Assembly (NCBI GenBank): GCA_033439685.1
Contig: JAUEDM010000002.1
Location: 2,604,001-2,668,000 of the forward strand
DNA from: Apodospora peruviana
Taxonomy: Eukaryota; Ascomycota; Sordariomycetes; Sordariales; Lasiosphaeriaceae
Length of the DNA stretch: 64,000 bases
Direction: 5' to 3'
The notes under the pieces were generated by a model, which did not search any database, was not told the origin of the DNA, and saw nothing but the letters and a program-made list of their open reading frames with translations. Below are positions 1 to 12,069 of this stretch, one piece after another (the stretch's first letter is position 1; each line of letters starts with the position of its first letter). A program made the translations under genes and the position numbers.

Positions 1-2
1 CT

Positions 3-812
3 CTAAGCAGTCATCTCTTTGATGAACCAAGCCTGCAGCTTCTCCAGCGCCTTGCCCCTATGCGAGATGGAGTTCTTCTTTACCTTGTCCATTTCGGCGT
101 ACGTCTCACCTTCATACTCGAAAATTGCGTCCCAGCCTATGTTTTGTTTTTGTCTCGGTAAGTCTGAGCCACGCAACGAAGAAAAGTAGGTAGGTTACTC
201 ACCAAAGAAAGCAGGTCCCCTAGGCGGCACGATCTTGCCCTCCGTGATGCCCTGGAAGAGGATGGGCTCGTGACCCGGTCCGGGCGAGTAGCCGAACGTG
301 CAGATGGCCTTGGCGGACTTGTCCTCGTAGGCAGCCAGGAGGTTGTTTAACCCGTCATGACCGAGGGATTTCATGAACCATTTGCTGGACACAAACACAA
401 GAAATGTGTGAGTGGTTTTGTGCATAATAGGTAGTAATTATGTATTGGTGTGGTGAGTGAATTGACTTACATGTACGGTCCCGGAAGCCCGTTGAGTGAG
501 TTGAAGCATAGGCAGGTATCCTCTACCAGGACGGGGCCTTGAATCTATGGATGATGCATTTGTTAGGGGGGTTGTGAAAGAGAAGAGGGGAAGAAAGGGA
601 ATGATAAATACCAAATCGGCCGCCCGTCGGCACTTATCCAGCGTCACCTCCTCGACGGTCCCCTGGACCTCAATCAGGTCGAGTTCTTGGCTGTCGACCT
701 GGATGGCGGGTTCTAGGATCTCCTTAACTTCTCTCAGCTTGTTGGCGTTGCCGGTGATGAAGTTGACGATGTGCCGGGCGGCGGTGGGGGCCGCCGGTGT
801 TGCTGTAGCCAT
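3..812 (-). CDS. HAM1: Inosine triphosphate pyrophosphatase (Ham1), four exons
   Basis: Hydrolyses ITP, XTP and dITP to monophosphates, keeping deaminated purines out of DNA and RNA; cytosolic in this family. Exons on the minus strand are 812-612, 544-471, 384-203 and 136-3, giving 196 aa, the usual size. Residues 19-30 hold the family signature (ITGNANKLREVK), followed by the Mg-binding VEDT stretch (VLVEDTCLCFNSLNG) in exon 2, the GPYIKWF motif across the second splice, the FGYSPG region in exon 3 and a basic HRGKAL near the end, all typical of HAM1/ITPA. The start is the ATG at 812 because the preceding in-frame codons lack family similarity. Introns have GTRNGT-like donors and TAG/CAG acceptors and all phases close. 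The stop is three bases inside the window, so the gene is complete. Very secure assignment. Confidence 0.96.
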
Positions 813-1458
813 CTTTTTCCTGGAAGATGGTGAGAGCAAGGACAGCGTGACAGCTACACCGGTAAGAAAGTTGCTCTTGCCAGACGCTATGAGCTACGTA
901 CCTTATCGACTGCTCTTCTCCGGTCTGTAAAGCAACTTGAGGAACTATCGACTGGAGGGGCTTATCGTTATCAGTTGTTAAGACAGACGGCACAGTTTGG
1001 CGGGTACGGTACGGAATTTCCACTTCAGATGTCAGTCCGCAAACCCTCGATTGGTGCATACCTACCTTAGTTTTGGGGACTGAGGTTCAGGTACTAAGGT
1101 ACCTGCCTACATCATGAGATCAGACCATATTTGGGATGAGCTCAAGTTAATTTCTATTTGGTTTAATAAATCATGACCTTCCTCCGTGTCATCGAAGAAC
1201 GTGATGGGTTTAACATCCATTGCGTATAAATGCCCGCCTACCTAAGGCACCTAGCTAAACCTTCCCACTGCTGCTTAGGACATTGCCATGGCTCGGCATC
1301 GTTTGTAGATGCCCAAGGAGATTGAACTACCACATCACAATACTCCTAGACGCCCAAATATACTGGAAAACAAGGCCGCGCAGGTATGTGTGGATTGGCA
1401 TTCCGACCCAGCTACTCCGTACGGGGCAGCCAAAGCAAAACAAGTCCATAGGTCCTGA
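813..1458. other. Intergenic, HAM1 upstream region
   Basis: Holds the HAM1 promoter and the FAP7 3' region. One copy of the GGTACC-centred palindrome (TAAGGTACCT) lies at 1095-1104 and a related CCTACCTAAGGCACCTAG stretch near 1236. No convincing gene; small ORFs lack codon bias. Confidence 0.6.
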
Positions 1459-2140
1459 TCAAGCACCACCCGCATTATCCTCCTTCCACTGCTTCAACCA
1501 CTGCTCAATCCGATCGACATTGCCATCCATCTCATCGGCAGTATTGCTCCTTAGCTCCACGACAATCTCCTCGTCGTACGACTCCCTAGCCTCCTGCAGC
1601 AGAACCTCCATGATCTCAGAGTCAATATTTTCTTGTAGTTTGACCTCGGGATATTTCCTATCCACAAACAGTCAGTCAATCAACATTATTGCCACCCTTC
1701 AAAATGAGTGGAAGACAAACCTCTCCGTAAGCCGATCATACAGCGTAGCGGAATCGACCCTCAACACAACAACAAGATCGACCCAGCTCTTGGGGAACAG
1801 GTCGCACGCATGCCAGTCTATTATGAACCCGCCCTTCGTCGAGACCTGCATGTCTTCCATTGCGTCGAGCAACTATTTTTTTTTTTTCAGAAAACGTTTA
1901 GTTAAAGACAAGGTGTTGTATTTTGTGGGGTGGAAGGAGAAAAAAAAATACCTTGTCTTCGTCCACGATCCAGCTCTGGTACTCGTCGTCCCAGCCCTCG
2001 TGACACTCGCGGTCTTTGACGATCTCGTTGACCGAGAGGTGTTTCAGTCCTGTGCGCTCGGCCACCAGCTCGCAGTGGGTGGTCTTGCCGACGCCCGGGG
2101 TGCCCGTGATGACCATGTTTGGTAATGTGCGGGCGGCCAT
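1459..2140 (-). CDS. FAP7: Adenylate kinase 6 / Fap7-type ATPase, three exons
   Basis: Small nuclear P-loop NTPase with adenylate kinase and ATPase activity that helps late cleavage of 20S pre-rRNA in 40S ribosome maturation (known for Fap7/AK6). Exons 2140-1952, 1872-1721 and 1657-1459 give 179 aa, close to the family size. The P-loop GTPGVGKTT is at residues 13-21, the nucleoside-binding HLSVNEIV follows, and the middle exon carries GGFIIDWHACDLFP and the Walker-B-like strand DLVVVLR, with the LID arginines (DRLTERKYPEVKLQENI) across the second splice. The C-terminus is acidic as in homologues. The first intron contains long A/T runs. Start ATG at 2140 directly precedes the conserved N-terminus. 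It is transcribed in the same direction as HAM1, 646 bases upstream of it. Confidence 0.95.
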
Positions 2141-2938
2141 CTTATCTTTTTTCTGCCTCTCCTACTGTCTTTTTGGTTTGTTGGACAATCTTGACCTTGT
2201 CCCTCCCTTTTCCTTTTTCTCGTTTGGGTTCAATTTTTCCGGGTCAAAATGAGCTGTTAGGTTGTAATGTGGTGAGTGACTCAAATCCGTCCGCATTATC
2301 TCTGTTAGGTCGCCAAAAAACTGAGATATTCTGCTATGCGCGTAGGTGAGCTAAGTCCGATATCATCAAAACTTCCAGAAGTTTTTCTTAACCGGCAGAA
2401 TCAGAATCCAGGATCAAGGTTGGATGCATAAGGCAAGGCCTTATGGTTTCACATGGATGGGGGTCCCAGTAATCGCTTCCCAAGAACTTTTATGCAACAA
2501 AAAGTGTGCACTAAGTGTGGATGAGCTCAATTCCCACTGTGCGTTCAACAAGTGACCGACTTCAAGAAAAGCCGTGAGAACCAGTAGCACGGTTCCAGGC
2601 ATGCGATAATTGGTATTTACAATCTTGCTAGATCTAGACATCACAAGTGACAACAGGACGAGAGATTACGCAAGAAATATAGGATGATAGACATTACGTA
2701 CTTTATATATATATAGTAAGTTTCTTTTTACTTTGTTCCAAGAAAATGGAAGCGCAAAAAAGAAAAGAAAAGAATCAAGGTTTCCTTCCTCCCTGGCTTT
2801 GCCTGCCTTACATAAGGTGGTCGGTTGATGCTGATGATGCTGCTACTGCTGCCGCCGACGATATATATTCAACAACCCAATCATGCAGTTCAAACCAATC
2901 AACCTCATCCCTTCCTTTAACGGACACAGGGGTGCTTG
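2141..2938. other. Intergenic between FAP7 and the formin
   Basis: Contains the FAP7 promoter and formin 3' flank. T-rich tract around 2140-2240 close to the FAP7 start and an AT-rich TATATATATA stretch near 2704. Nothing coding is supported. Confidence 0.55.
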
Positions 2939-5900
2939 CTACCTCCCCTCACCATCAACAGCCATAGCAACAGCAGCAGCAAACTCCTCGGCGCTCGGCG
3001 TAGGCGGCACATCGCCACCGTTTCGATAATCATCTCCAGCCACAGAGGCAGCCCCAGACTCCCCGCCGTTGTCAGGATTGCTCACCGATGAACTAGCCTT
3101 CTCTCTCCTCCGTCTCCTCATCCTCCTCTCCTCGTCAGCCGTCTGCCGCCTCTGCTGCCTCCTCAAGCTCTCCCTCTTCTCCGCCTCGGCAGGATCCTCC
3201 GCCCCATCGCCGCCGCTCCGCATTCCCTGCAGCAAGAGCGCCGCGCGCGCAGCGACATCATCCTCGTCCCCGCCGCCTTCGCCGGCCTCTTTAGTCGGGC
3301 TGAGAATACTATCCGGACTAAGTAGCCCATTGTTCCCGCCACCGCTAACACTGTCGCCGTCGTCGGGCATGGACCCTGTGCTCTTAGCGGTCTGCAGCCC
3401 GGCCTCAACCTCAGGAATCTCGTTGAGATCGGGTATTTTCTGGCCCGAAGCGATGCGCACTTGATGCCTATCCTTGAGCCGCGCTCTCCTCCTGCGATCT
3501 CTCTGGTCCCTAGTCTGCGGCGCTGCGGCCCGAAGCTTCTCGAGCAACGAATCCATCGCGCCAGTGCTAGTCGGACTGGCTTGCGCGGGGATACCCTCCA
3601 AGGCCGCTGCAGAGCCCACCTTGAGCTGGGCATTCTTCCGCTTCATCGACGCCTCATTGCGGCGCTTGGTCTCCTCTAGCTGAATGTTTTTTTCTCTCGA
3701 CTTCTTCCAGTCAGAAATGAACAGCGCCAGCTTGGCAAAGAAGTCACGCCGGGCGTTATCGTCGGTCGGGTCCTCGCCGTAGAACACCATGATGTCGTTG
3801 TACGTGCGGATCATTTCCTCAAGATAGACCGACATCTGCTCGGCCTTGCGCCGGGCATCCTTCATGCAGCGCTGCACGATCTGGGACACGCGGTCCTGCG
3901 GGTGGAACTTCTTGGGGTCGGAGAGGTTGCCCGAGTCGAGCGACATCTGCACGTTCTTGATGTTGTCGACATACTTCTTGGCGTCTGCTTGGAGCTGCTC
4001 CATGTTAATCTTTTGAGCGGCGATGACGCCCGTGATGTCGTTGGTAAAGTCCTCCCACTCAGGATACTGGTGGCGGACGATGCGCTCAACGAGGTCCGCC
4101 AGCGTGGACTCGTTCTTGTCGTCCTTGACCATACCCAACCTGGCGAGCGAAGACAGCTTGAAGCCGCGAGCCTGTTTGTTCGCGTCGTTCATGTAGTTGC
4201 CGATATCCAAGATAAGCCCGAGCACGTTCATCAACGACACCGAGTCTCGGAGTGACTCGGACACGCTCACGACTTGGCGCATCTTCTCCGTGATCTCGTC
4301 ATAATCTGCCTCGAAACTACGCGTTAACGCAAGAGCCCGCATCCGGCTCTTCCAGTAATGGTGCAGCTCAAAGGCCGTCTGCAGGTAGATCTGATCCTGC
4401 CTGGTGAGTTCCGCAGGGTCCATTTCCCGGTTCTCTTTGTTGGCTTCCGGACCGGTCCAGTCCTTGCTATACGGCGCCATAAGCTTGGCGGTGTTATCGG
4501 GAATGTTACATAGATCATCCTTTTGTAGGAAATCCATGACTACCGGGTTGTCTAATACTTCATTTTCGCAATGAATTATCATCTGCACGACCTTATCAAC
4601 CGAATATTGTGAAAATTTGGAAAGAGAAATTTCTGCAAATGTTAGTCTTTGTCCGCATACCATTGTGTACTGGCATGTACTCACCGAAAGCTTTCCGCAA
4701 ATCATTGCTGATGATTTGCTTCTTGTCGTCTTTCTTAGCTGCTGATTGGCCGATCCGCTTGATTTCCTTGGCCATAAAGAGCTTCTCGACTTCGTCAAGA
4801 ATACCCTTCTTGCTGAGCTCCAGATACTTCTCTTCTCTTTCTTCTGCCGATGGCGCATGTGCAGCCCAGTGAGTTGTCTGTGGAGCATCAACCTTGTCCC
4901 AATGAAGAGCCTTGAGCTTCTTCTTAGGCCGAACAACTGGTAACCCGAGAGATGATGTTGCGGAGAATTCCTGTTGTTGAGACAAGAAATGACCAGACAT
5001 AGCACCCAAGCCAGGCATCGGAGGAGGAGGTGGCGGTGGCATGCCCTTTGCGCCGGGCATAGGGGGCGGAGGGGGTGGTGGTGGAGGTGGAGGAGCGCCA
5101 GGAAGCTGGCCAGGCATTGGCGGCGGCGGCGGAGGTGGGGGTGGAGGGGGAGCACCGGGAAGTTGGCCAGGCATGGGAGGTGGAGGCGGAGGCGGCAGTG
5201 GCATGCCCTTTGCGCCGGGCATAGGAGGCGGAGCGCCGGGGAGCTGGCCCGGGAGAGGTGGGGGCGGCGGCGGAGGAGGCGGAGGAGGTGCAGCTCCAGA
5301 TCCGGAGGCACCGGTGATCTGGATCTTGGGAGGTTCATTATCGCTGGGCGTAACAGGCGACTGGGATTCCAAGCTCGGATGTGATGGCCCGGTGGTAACA
5401 CCATCGCTGTCCTCGGAATCACTGGCATCGTACTTCTTGACTTTCCCGGTAAGCTCGCTGAACATTCCGTTGGTTTGCTTGGGATCCAGAACTGGCCGCT
5501 TGATTTCAACCAACCGAGGCTTCTCATAGACGACACCATCCTCTCCCTCGGCGCCATCATCGCTCTCTTCTTCCACAACGCCTTGAATTGGCTCTCCGCG
5601 GGAGTTGACGGGTTTCCTCGGTATCCTTGTTGACCGCTTGACGCTTCCGAGCATGCTGTTGGTGAAATCTCTGGGTGAAGTGCCGGATCCAGGGGCTGTC
5701 TCTCCAAACCCATCCATCTCCTCGCGCAAGGCTCGTAACCTGTCTGAAGGACCGACATTGTCACCCCAGACTCTACCCTCCAGTTTGAACTGCGTCTTTT
5801 GGCGTTCAATCTGCATCTGGAGACGTTCCATAAGCCTCTCTCTGTCAAGAATGCCTTGCATGCGACCTGGGTCGTCATCGCCCAACTTAGCACTGCTTTT

Positions 5901-8339
5901 AACAGCATTAGATGCGGCAACGTCCTGAGCATCACGGAGCATGAGATAGAGCTCGCGGGTTTCCAACTCATAACGCTGTGCCTCCTTTGCCCGGACCGTT
6001 TGCAAACTTTCCAACTCAGATTTAAGTCCTTCAGTCCTTCTTCTTTGCGCTTCGATGAACCTTGATTGCTCATCGATTTGCTTCTGAAGCTTGGCCACAA
6101 GCCCATCTGCACCCAGTGCTATCCTCGCATTCAACTCATCCCTCTCCGCCATAGCGGCATCCGCTATCTGCCGGGCTTCAAGGGCTTCATCGAGGGCTTG
6201 TCGAGCCTCCGAGTCGGTGTGGAGTTTGTCTAAAAGACTTTGAACCGTGAAGTTGAGACTTTGCTTGAGGTCCATGTCCGGCAGACGCCGGTCCATAGCC
6301 ACATAGCTCAGCATAGAATCTACGAGCTGGAACATACGTAGTCTCTCCTCCCCATCATTGTCTCTGATCAGGAGTAAATGTTGAAGAGCCGAGATGAAGT
6401 AGTCCTGCGTTTTGCTTCCCTTGAGCCGCTGCTGGATTGCATCAACAATCTGCACGGGGTCGTTGAGATCCTTGACCTCGCCTTCAATGCTATCCTTGAT
6501 GCTACTGTTCTCCTTGTCGAGCATATCCTCATAGTCAATAGCTTCGTTCGACCGGTAAAGCTCGATTTGCTTGTCGATCAGGTCGTATTGGAATGCCTCC
6601 ATCTTGTTCAGGATACGCTTGATTCCGCATGCTGTAAACTGTGCCCTGATATGCACACGAAGCTGGAGGTCTCTCTCAGGGGCGTCGACCAACATGTTGA
6701 GCAGTACGAGAGTCGCAACGGCATATTCCATAAGGAGGTTTTCCATGCCGATACCGCCACTGCGCACCTCGTCGCTTGCCCCCACGAGACTGCCCATTTT
6801 CCCTCGTCCGTCGACCGTGACTTCGACGAGACGCATCCAAGCGTCGAAGCGGCCATTCTCGTTTTGCTGAGACTTGACGACGTCCAAGGCCTCGATGACC
6901 TTGACATGCCCTTTCCCATCGGCCCAATGGCAGAGGAACGTCAGAACTTCGCTTACGAGCTTCCGGGTGGTCAGTCGAGGCGAAATAAGAGATGTGGCCA
7001 AAGCCACAATGACTTGCTGGTGGTGTAATGCATCGTCTGCACCAAATTTGTTGTTCATCAATGCTTTCAGACACTTTATAATATCATACTCCCGATCCAG
7101 ATTTTTGTCACCCTTTCCCGAATCTGGCGCCGGACCGAACGCCGTCCTGCGGTTAATCTTCAGAAGAATGTTGGTCAGAGCTACCTGACCCTGACACTCT
7201 GTAAAACGCTTGACCCAGCCAATCTGCTGTGTCCGCAGGTTGACCTCTAAGCTCCCTAAACCCTTGGAATCGAGGCTGTTGTCCATAACTTTGCGCACGT
7301 ACCACTCAGGGCTACCCTCCTCGTCTGAAGATTGAGCGATGTCGAGGTTGCTGTACTGGCCAATCTTAGCAGTCTGCCGGCGCTTCTGCTCGCCCTGCCA
7401 CTCGGTGAGCCGGTCATTGTGGATGAGAGTCCATTTCTTGGCCGCCGGATACGCAATCATTTGGCGCTTGGCTTGGTCCGGAAGGTTGTGCCAACCTCGC
7501 TTTTGCATGAGAGCCAGGAACATCTGCTCGATGACGTTGTCGTCGTCAGGCTTGGGAAAGTTGAACCCCTCACTCGCGTGGTAGCCCCCCGGAGACTTAG
7601 TCAGGCGATGCGACTCCCTGTGTGAGTTTTGGGAAATAAAAGAAGACTGGGATGAGGCAGTAGGAAGTGCTAGTTTCGATGAGCGATTGGCCGTGGTTTG
7701 TTCAAAGTAGGGTCCTCCATTACCTGAGAATACACTCGAGTTGTCGGCCGAGCTGCGACCTCCAGATGTCATGTACGAGTTGTACTTGGAGGTATGGGAT
7801 CCGGCTCCGGTGCTTTCCCTCGGCGGGCCCCACTGCTGGAGAGTCGTCCGCCCGCCGGTAGAGGCCATAGTGTAGTTGGATCCTGGAGGGGGCCTCGGAC
7901 CAGGAACATTCGGGTTTGGAGTCGAGGTGGACGGATCGAAGGAGGGATACTGGTGAAAGTCGCTCGTAGCCTTGTTCAGGTGATGTGGTAGTGGTTCTCG
8001 CCGGACCGGCATTTGGTCGCTCTTGGGAAGATAATCGACGGGAATCGGCGAGCGGCGGTCGGCAGAGACGCTCTCGTACGGTATCGTGGTCATGACGCCG
8101 GCCATCATGTTAATTCCGGACTCGGGCGAATCGGGGCGGCCTATTGATACGACGGAAGACTCTCGGTGGTGGCGCGAGTTGCGCGACGTAACAGAACTGG
8201 CGCTGTCGTGATCGGGGGTCAGATATCGGCCCTCATCGCTCGTATTCCGCTTGTCGGACTTGTATTTGGATCGGGAGAAGAACGACGACGCCTTTCCGCC
8301 GGCGCCGGAAGAGGCCCTGGATTTGTCGTGCGAAGACAT
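2939..8339 (-). CDS. BNI1: Diaphanous-related formin (Bni1/SepA)
   Basis: Nucleates and elongates unbranched actin filaments at hyphal tips and septa under Rho GTPase control (known for Bni1/SepA). One intron (4633-4684, GTGAGT...GCAG) joins exons 8339-4685 and 4632-2939 to give 1782 aa, the size of fungal SepA. Residues 1-270 are Ser-rich and disordered; about 270-700 is the GTPase-binding/FH3 armadillo region (MFLALMQKRGWHNLP, LVSEVLTFLCHW); a coiled coil lies near 750-850; FH1 is a polyproline block at about 1015-1110; FH2 spans about 1140-1540 (LHWDKVDAPQTTHWA, LGLILDIGNYMND, GFKLSSLARL). An autoinhibitory DAD motif MDSLLEKLRAAA lies near residue 1575, followed by a Ser/Gly/Arg-rich tail of about 200 residues. 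Start is the first ATG of the open frame. The 2.3-kb upstream region is gene-free. Confidence 0.96.
4997..5295 (-). repeat. FH1 polyproline repeat region
   Basis: Within the formin, the coding strand has long CCN runs. Blocks of 7-12 prolines are separated by near-identical linkers: PGQLPGAP occurs three times and PGAKGMP twice. The repeats bind profilin-actin in this family, and their near-identity at DNA level makes the region prone to length change. Confidence 0.85.
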
Positions 8340-10643
8340 GGTAAAGGCGGGACGCGTGAAACAGCGGATCTCCTATGACAGGGCAACGAACTACCTGCGT
8401 ATGGTGTTCTCAATAAGAGCCGGCACGGGTTTGGCAATCAATGCCTCGTGGTTCGGCCGGCTGTTGGGAAGGAGTAGCGAAGTATGCCGTCAATGGACTC
8501 GGTGTCTCAGACCCAGGGTGGATCGCATCATGGTTCTTGGTGGTTCCGGGGCGGCTGCGGTGAAATGCAGCAATTCGCAGAGCTGGGGGATGGGGTTTCT
8601 GTGTGCATGAAGCGGAGGCGTTTAGCATAAGTTCTGGTCGACAAGACCCGTCAAGAGCCGTCAAGGATTTGCATAGCGAGGAGTCGGATAAGGAATCCCA
8701 AGTGCTAACATACGGGTGTGGTTCTCCGCCTAGAAAGTCAATCCGGCGGTCCAACGATGCGAGCGACGTCGAAGTTTGGGTATGGATACGAAATCGTCAA
8801 GAGGCGCCCCGTTTGATGAAATGGCACCGAAAGGCCAGAGTCGCTTGCAAGCGGCGCGACCTGCGGGGTGCCGTTTGGTGGAGAGGTACTACCGTATGTA
8901 GACCCAGTGCAGTACCGACAACAAGGACGACGACAAAATGAGCGTCGGGTTGTTTCAATGTTTCAAAGAGGGCGATCACAGTTGGTTGCGAAACGGCTCC
9001 GCAAGGTCTTGGTCTGAGTCCTTGAAAGTCGTGGCTGGCTGGGTGCTGGGGAGCGGATGCAGAATCGCGCATCGATAAGGCAAAGTTGTCAAAGGGGTTC
9101 CGCGGTCTGAAACGGGCCTAGCTGGGGATCATCCCCTGAGCGTCGTCCCGTCAGTCTTGACGGAGGGAAGCACGGCTCACGCAGCGCACAAGGCAGGGGG
9201 CCAGACGGTCTTTGCGCCGCCCGTGCTCGAATGCAACCCACACCCGGCCCAGCGGACTCGCACTCACCAAACATTAACAATCACTCTCTTTGAAGTCCTC
9301 AACGCCCGACAACATCAAAAAGGAGACGACGCATGTGCGCAACCCAATTAGGCGGCGCGCATATAAGAAAGGTCGTACTTCCAGATTGTAGCTACCTGAC
9401 TTTGTCTCGCTGACCTTCTTTCTCTAAACCAGCAGACAACCACCTCAAATTTCCTGAGTCTAGTGGGCGCGTCGACAAGTCAGCAGTTGTGAGAAGAGAA
9501 ATACATCTGTATTTCAGATGGTCCAACAGTTGGGATCCTGGCGGATTCTTTTCTGACTTTCACAAATGCATCAGTGGCCAGGCATGCTCTCACCTGGTAT
9601 TGTCGGATCCTCAAGGCCCTCCTCGGGGTTTGTTTTGCATCATATTGAATCGAAAGCCACAGACATGTCCACACAGGATACATCCTTCCACAATTACTGC
9701 AGGTACCCTTTCCTGCAAACGCTCCTTGCAGGTGACACTCACTCATCTCTTTGCCTTGGGCGTTTGTTGCATCAAATCACTTCTTTGACGCTGGTTGGCT
9801 GGTCCCTACAGTAACCACGCCGAACTAGGTATGGGCTGTTTGACTTGCAAAGCGACGGACCATCCAATGGTATCATTGTGAGAGTTCTTTTTGGGAGGCA
9901 ATTCCATCACGTGAGACGATTTTTGTTTCCTAACACTTATATCCTATTATGCTCCGTGGCGCATGATGGGATTGTTTTGCCCGATGTTATGCCTCTTGGA
10001 TTACCGGCGATGTCCGTGGTCTCAATGCAAGATGGATTCTCCAAAGGATCTCAGGGCTTGTCAACTCGAAAAAGTGGCGTTCGTGATTACATAAGTCGAA
10101 GCAGCAAAAGATAGCAACTCGTCCTTAATTCAACACTGAGAGCGCGTGGTTAGCAGCTCGGCCATTTCTCCACAATTCAAAGAAGTAATTATAGCCTATC
10201 TTGATGTTAGGTCATTCGAGTTCATCTCTACTTTACATACCTAGCAGCCGTTTGGGAAGTTTCTCCCAAATCTGCCAAGCTTCTTTCGCTTGTGATAGGC
10301 AGGGTCCACCCCCACTTCCACATTTCTTGCATTTGTGGGGGCCCCCGGATCTTACCGCAGCCAGCGCGAACTTGGACGCCAACACCCGACCAAAGGGCCA
10401 CGAACGAACGACTGTACGTGCCTCGCCGTTGCGAAGGTCAGCCTTGTCATCTCAACGACACTGTATTCCAAGCATTACTCCGCCACTTGGCTCTCTCCAA
10501 GTCCAACACTTGGGTTCTGGACCAGTTCTCTCCTTTTGTTTCGCCTGTTTAGGCGCTTCTCCCTGTGATAAAGGAATCTGTTCGTCCTCATCAAGGTTCG
10601 CATTGCTCTCCATCCCTAGAGCACTGCGCGTACCGCCCTCGCC
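8340..10643. other. Long divergent promoter region without genes
   Basis: Lies between the formin start (minus) and the small membrane protein (plus). It includes a TATATAAG-like sequence at 9361-9367. Short ORFs at 8603-8941, 9489-9814 and 10201-10665 show no codon bias, no domain and no plausible splice structure. Probably long 5' leaders and promoters. Confidence 0.5.
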
Positions 10644-11237
10644 ATGGGCACCTCGATGTCAGTGATCAAGGTAATAAGCCATCCCTGACCTTTGCCAGCC
10701 ACACTTCCGAGGCATTTGCTCACCAAGCCATTATTTGTTCATCTCCCAGACTCTGATCATCCCGGCCGTCATCTCGCTCATCATCTTCCTCGTCTCGACC
10801 TACCTCCTCATACCTCTTTGGCGGCGCTACCGAAACCGCTACAGCCAGTATCTGCCGCTGGAGTCGATATCGAACGGGACTTCGTCCCTCCGCGCGAGGG
10901 TGCAGAACGGCATCGCGGGTCTGATGGTGCCGTCGACGTGGAGGCAAAGGCTGCAGGACCGGCTCGTTGTCGCAGACTCGAACGAGGACGCAGATTACGA
11001 TTCGGAGGATGGGGAGGAACTGGGCGTGGTTGACGAGCCAACCAGGAGGGGGGTCCTGGGGAGGAGCCAGCAGCATTCGGTAGATGATACGAGGAGGTTA
11101 AGTAGAGAGTTAGTCTGAGTGATTCTCGTTCGTGAAGATCTGTGTGATCCTGTGCTAACAGTTGCGCCCGTAGTTTGGAAGAGGGTTTTAGGGATGATAG
11201 TGATGAGGACGGGTCTAGTGATTCTGATAGGAGGTGA
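10644..11237 (+). CDS. Small single-pass membrane protein, unknown function
   Basis: Not recognised as a named family. Exons 10644-10670 (nine codons), 10750-11108 and 11174-11237 give 149 aa. The first splice is GTAATA...CCCAG in phase 0. The second (GTTAGT...CGTAG with a TGCTAAC branch site) removes the stop that would otherwise end the protein at 11118 and adds an acidic tail rich in D, S and E (EEGFRDDSDEDGSSDSD). One transmembrane segment is evident right after the first splice (LIIPAVISLIIFLVSTYLLIPL, about residues 11-32), followed by a basic WRRYRNRY, so the C-terminus is probably cytosolic. The first ATG is in a good context (GCCATGG). The tiny first exon and the coherence of both splices support a real gene; function unknown. 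Confidence 0.7.
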
Positions 11238-12069
11238 TGATGATTGTTAGGGCGTTTGCTCATCGCCTTATCTACGGCGGCGAAGAGGCAGGCATAGTAA
11301 TTGCCGTTTATGTGATATCAACGATTGGCGTTTTTGGATCAGATGTTGTGTATCATTGAGGATTGGGTAGAAGACCTGGTTGCCCGCGATTTCGACAGTC
11401 TCCTTGAAGCGTGTATATGAAAAGAAATATCAAACGTTATGCAGTTATTTCTATCATGTCAAAGCCGTCATATTTGAGAGTCATAGTTGATCGTCGTTGT
11501 AGTTTCTGATTTGTGTACGATCTAAGAGGATCTTCGAACTTACCGTCCACAAGAAGACGGCTGGTAATGGTAGGCATCTGTGCAAAGGCTATTGTACGGG
11601 TTATAAATTATATGGCAGCGAATTCGAGTCTCAGCGGAGACAGGGAATTGAAAGTGTGCAGATGTGGAAGCGGTCGAGACCCTTCCAGAAACCCTCCAAA
11701 GGGCCCCAACCCCAGCCTAACGTGCTTAAAGACATGCGGGGCCCACTGGAGCCGTATGCACATAGGCCGTCTTAACGAACGCCACATCCCGGGTCATGCA
11801 TCATCAAGGCACCCCCGACCTCCGATCTGCGCAGGCGCGAGGCAGAAGTTGTGACAGTCAAAGTTGGGCAACTCTTTTCCTCTTTCGTCTGCAACTGCAA
11901 ATACCTCTGCTCCTGTATACCACCGCAACTTTCTTCAACGCCCTGTCCCACGTTGCAATCTCCGAACAAAACCCCTCCCGCCTCATATTTGTGATCTTGC
12001 CTTATAGTCCCCGCATGATTCCGTGCCCGAGGTAGCGAAGACCCTTGAAAGTTGGAACTTGAAGGAATT
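11238..12069. other. Intergenic upstream of PPT1
   Basis: Contains the 3' region of the small membrane protein gene and the PPT1 promoter. One two-unit heat-shock-type element lies at 11693-11700. ORFs here are short and unbiased. Confidence 0.5.
11693..11700 (+). promoter_or_regulatory. Possible heat-shock element (TTCCAGAA)
   Basis: Two inverted nGAAn units (TTC-CA-GAA) about 370 bases before the PPT1 start codon. PP5/Ppt1 is an Hsp90 co-chaperone, so Hsf1 control would make sense, but two units occur by chance and a functional element usually has three. Confidence 0.25.

Noticed and set aside
5041..5529. Plus-strand Gly-rich ORF opposite the formin
   Set aside because: It is the reverse complement of the polyproline FH1 repeats; glycine codons mirror CCN codons. 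No start context or independent support.
9480..9814. ORFs on both strands in the formin upstream region
   Set aside because: Mutually overlapping, unbiased codons and no recognisable similarity.
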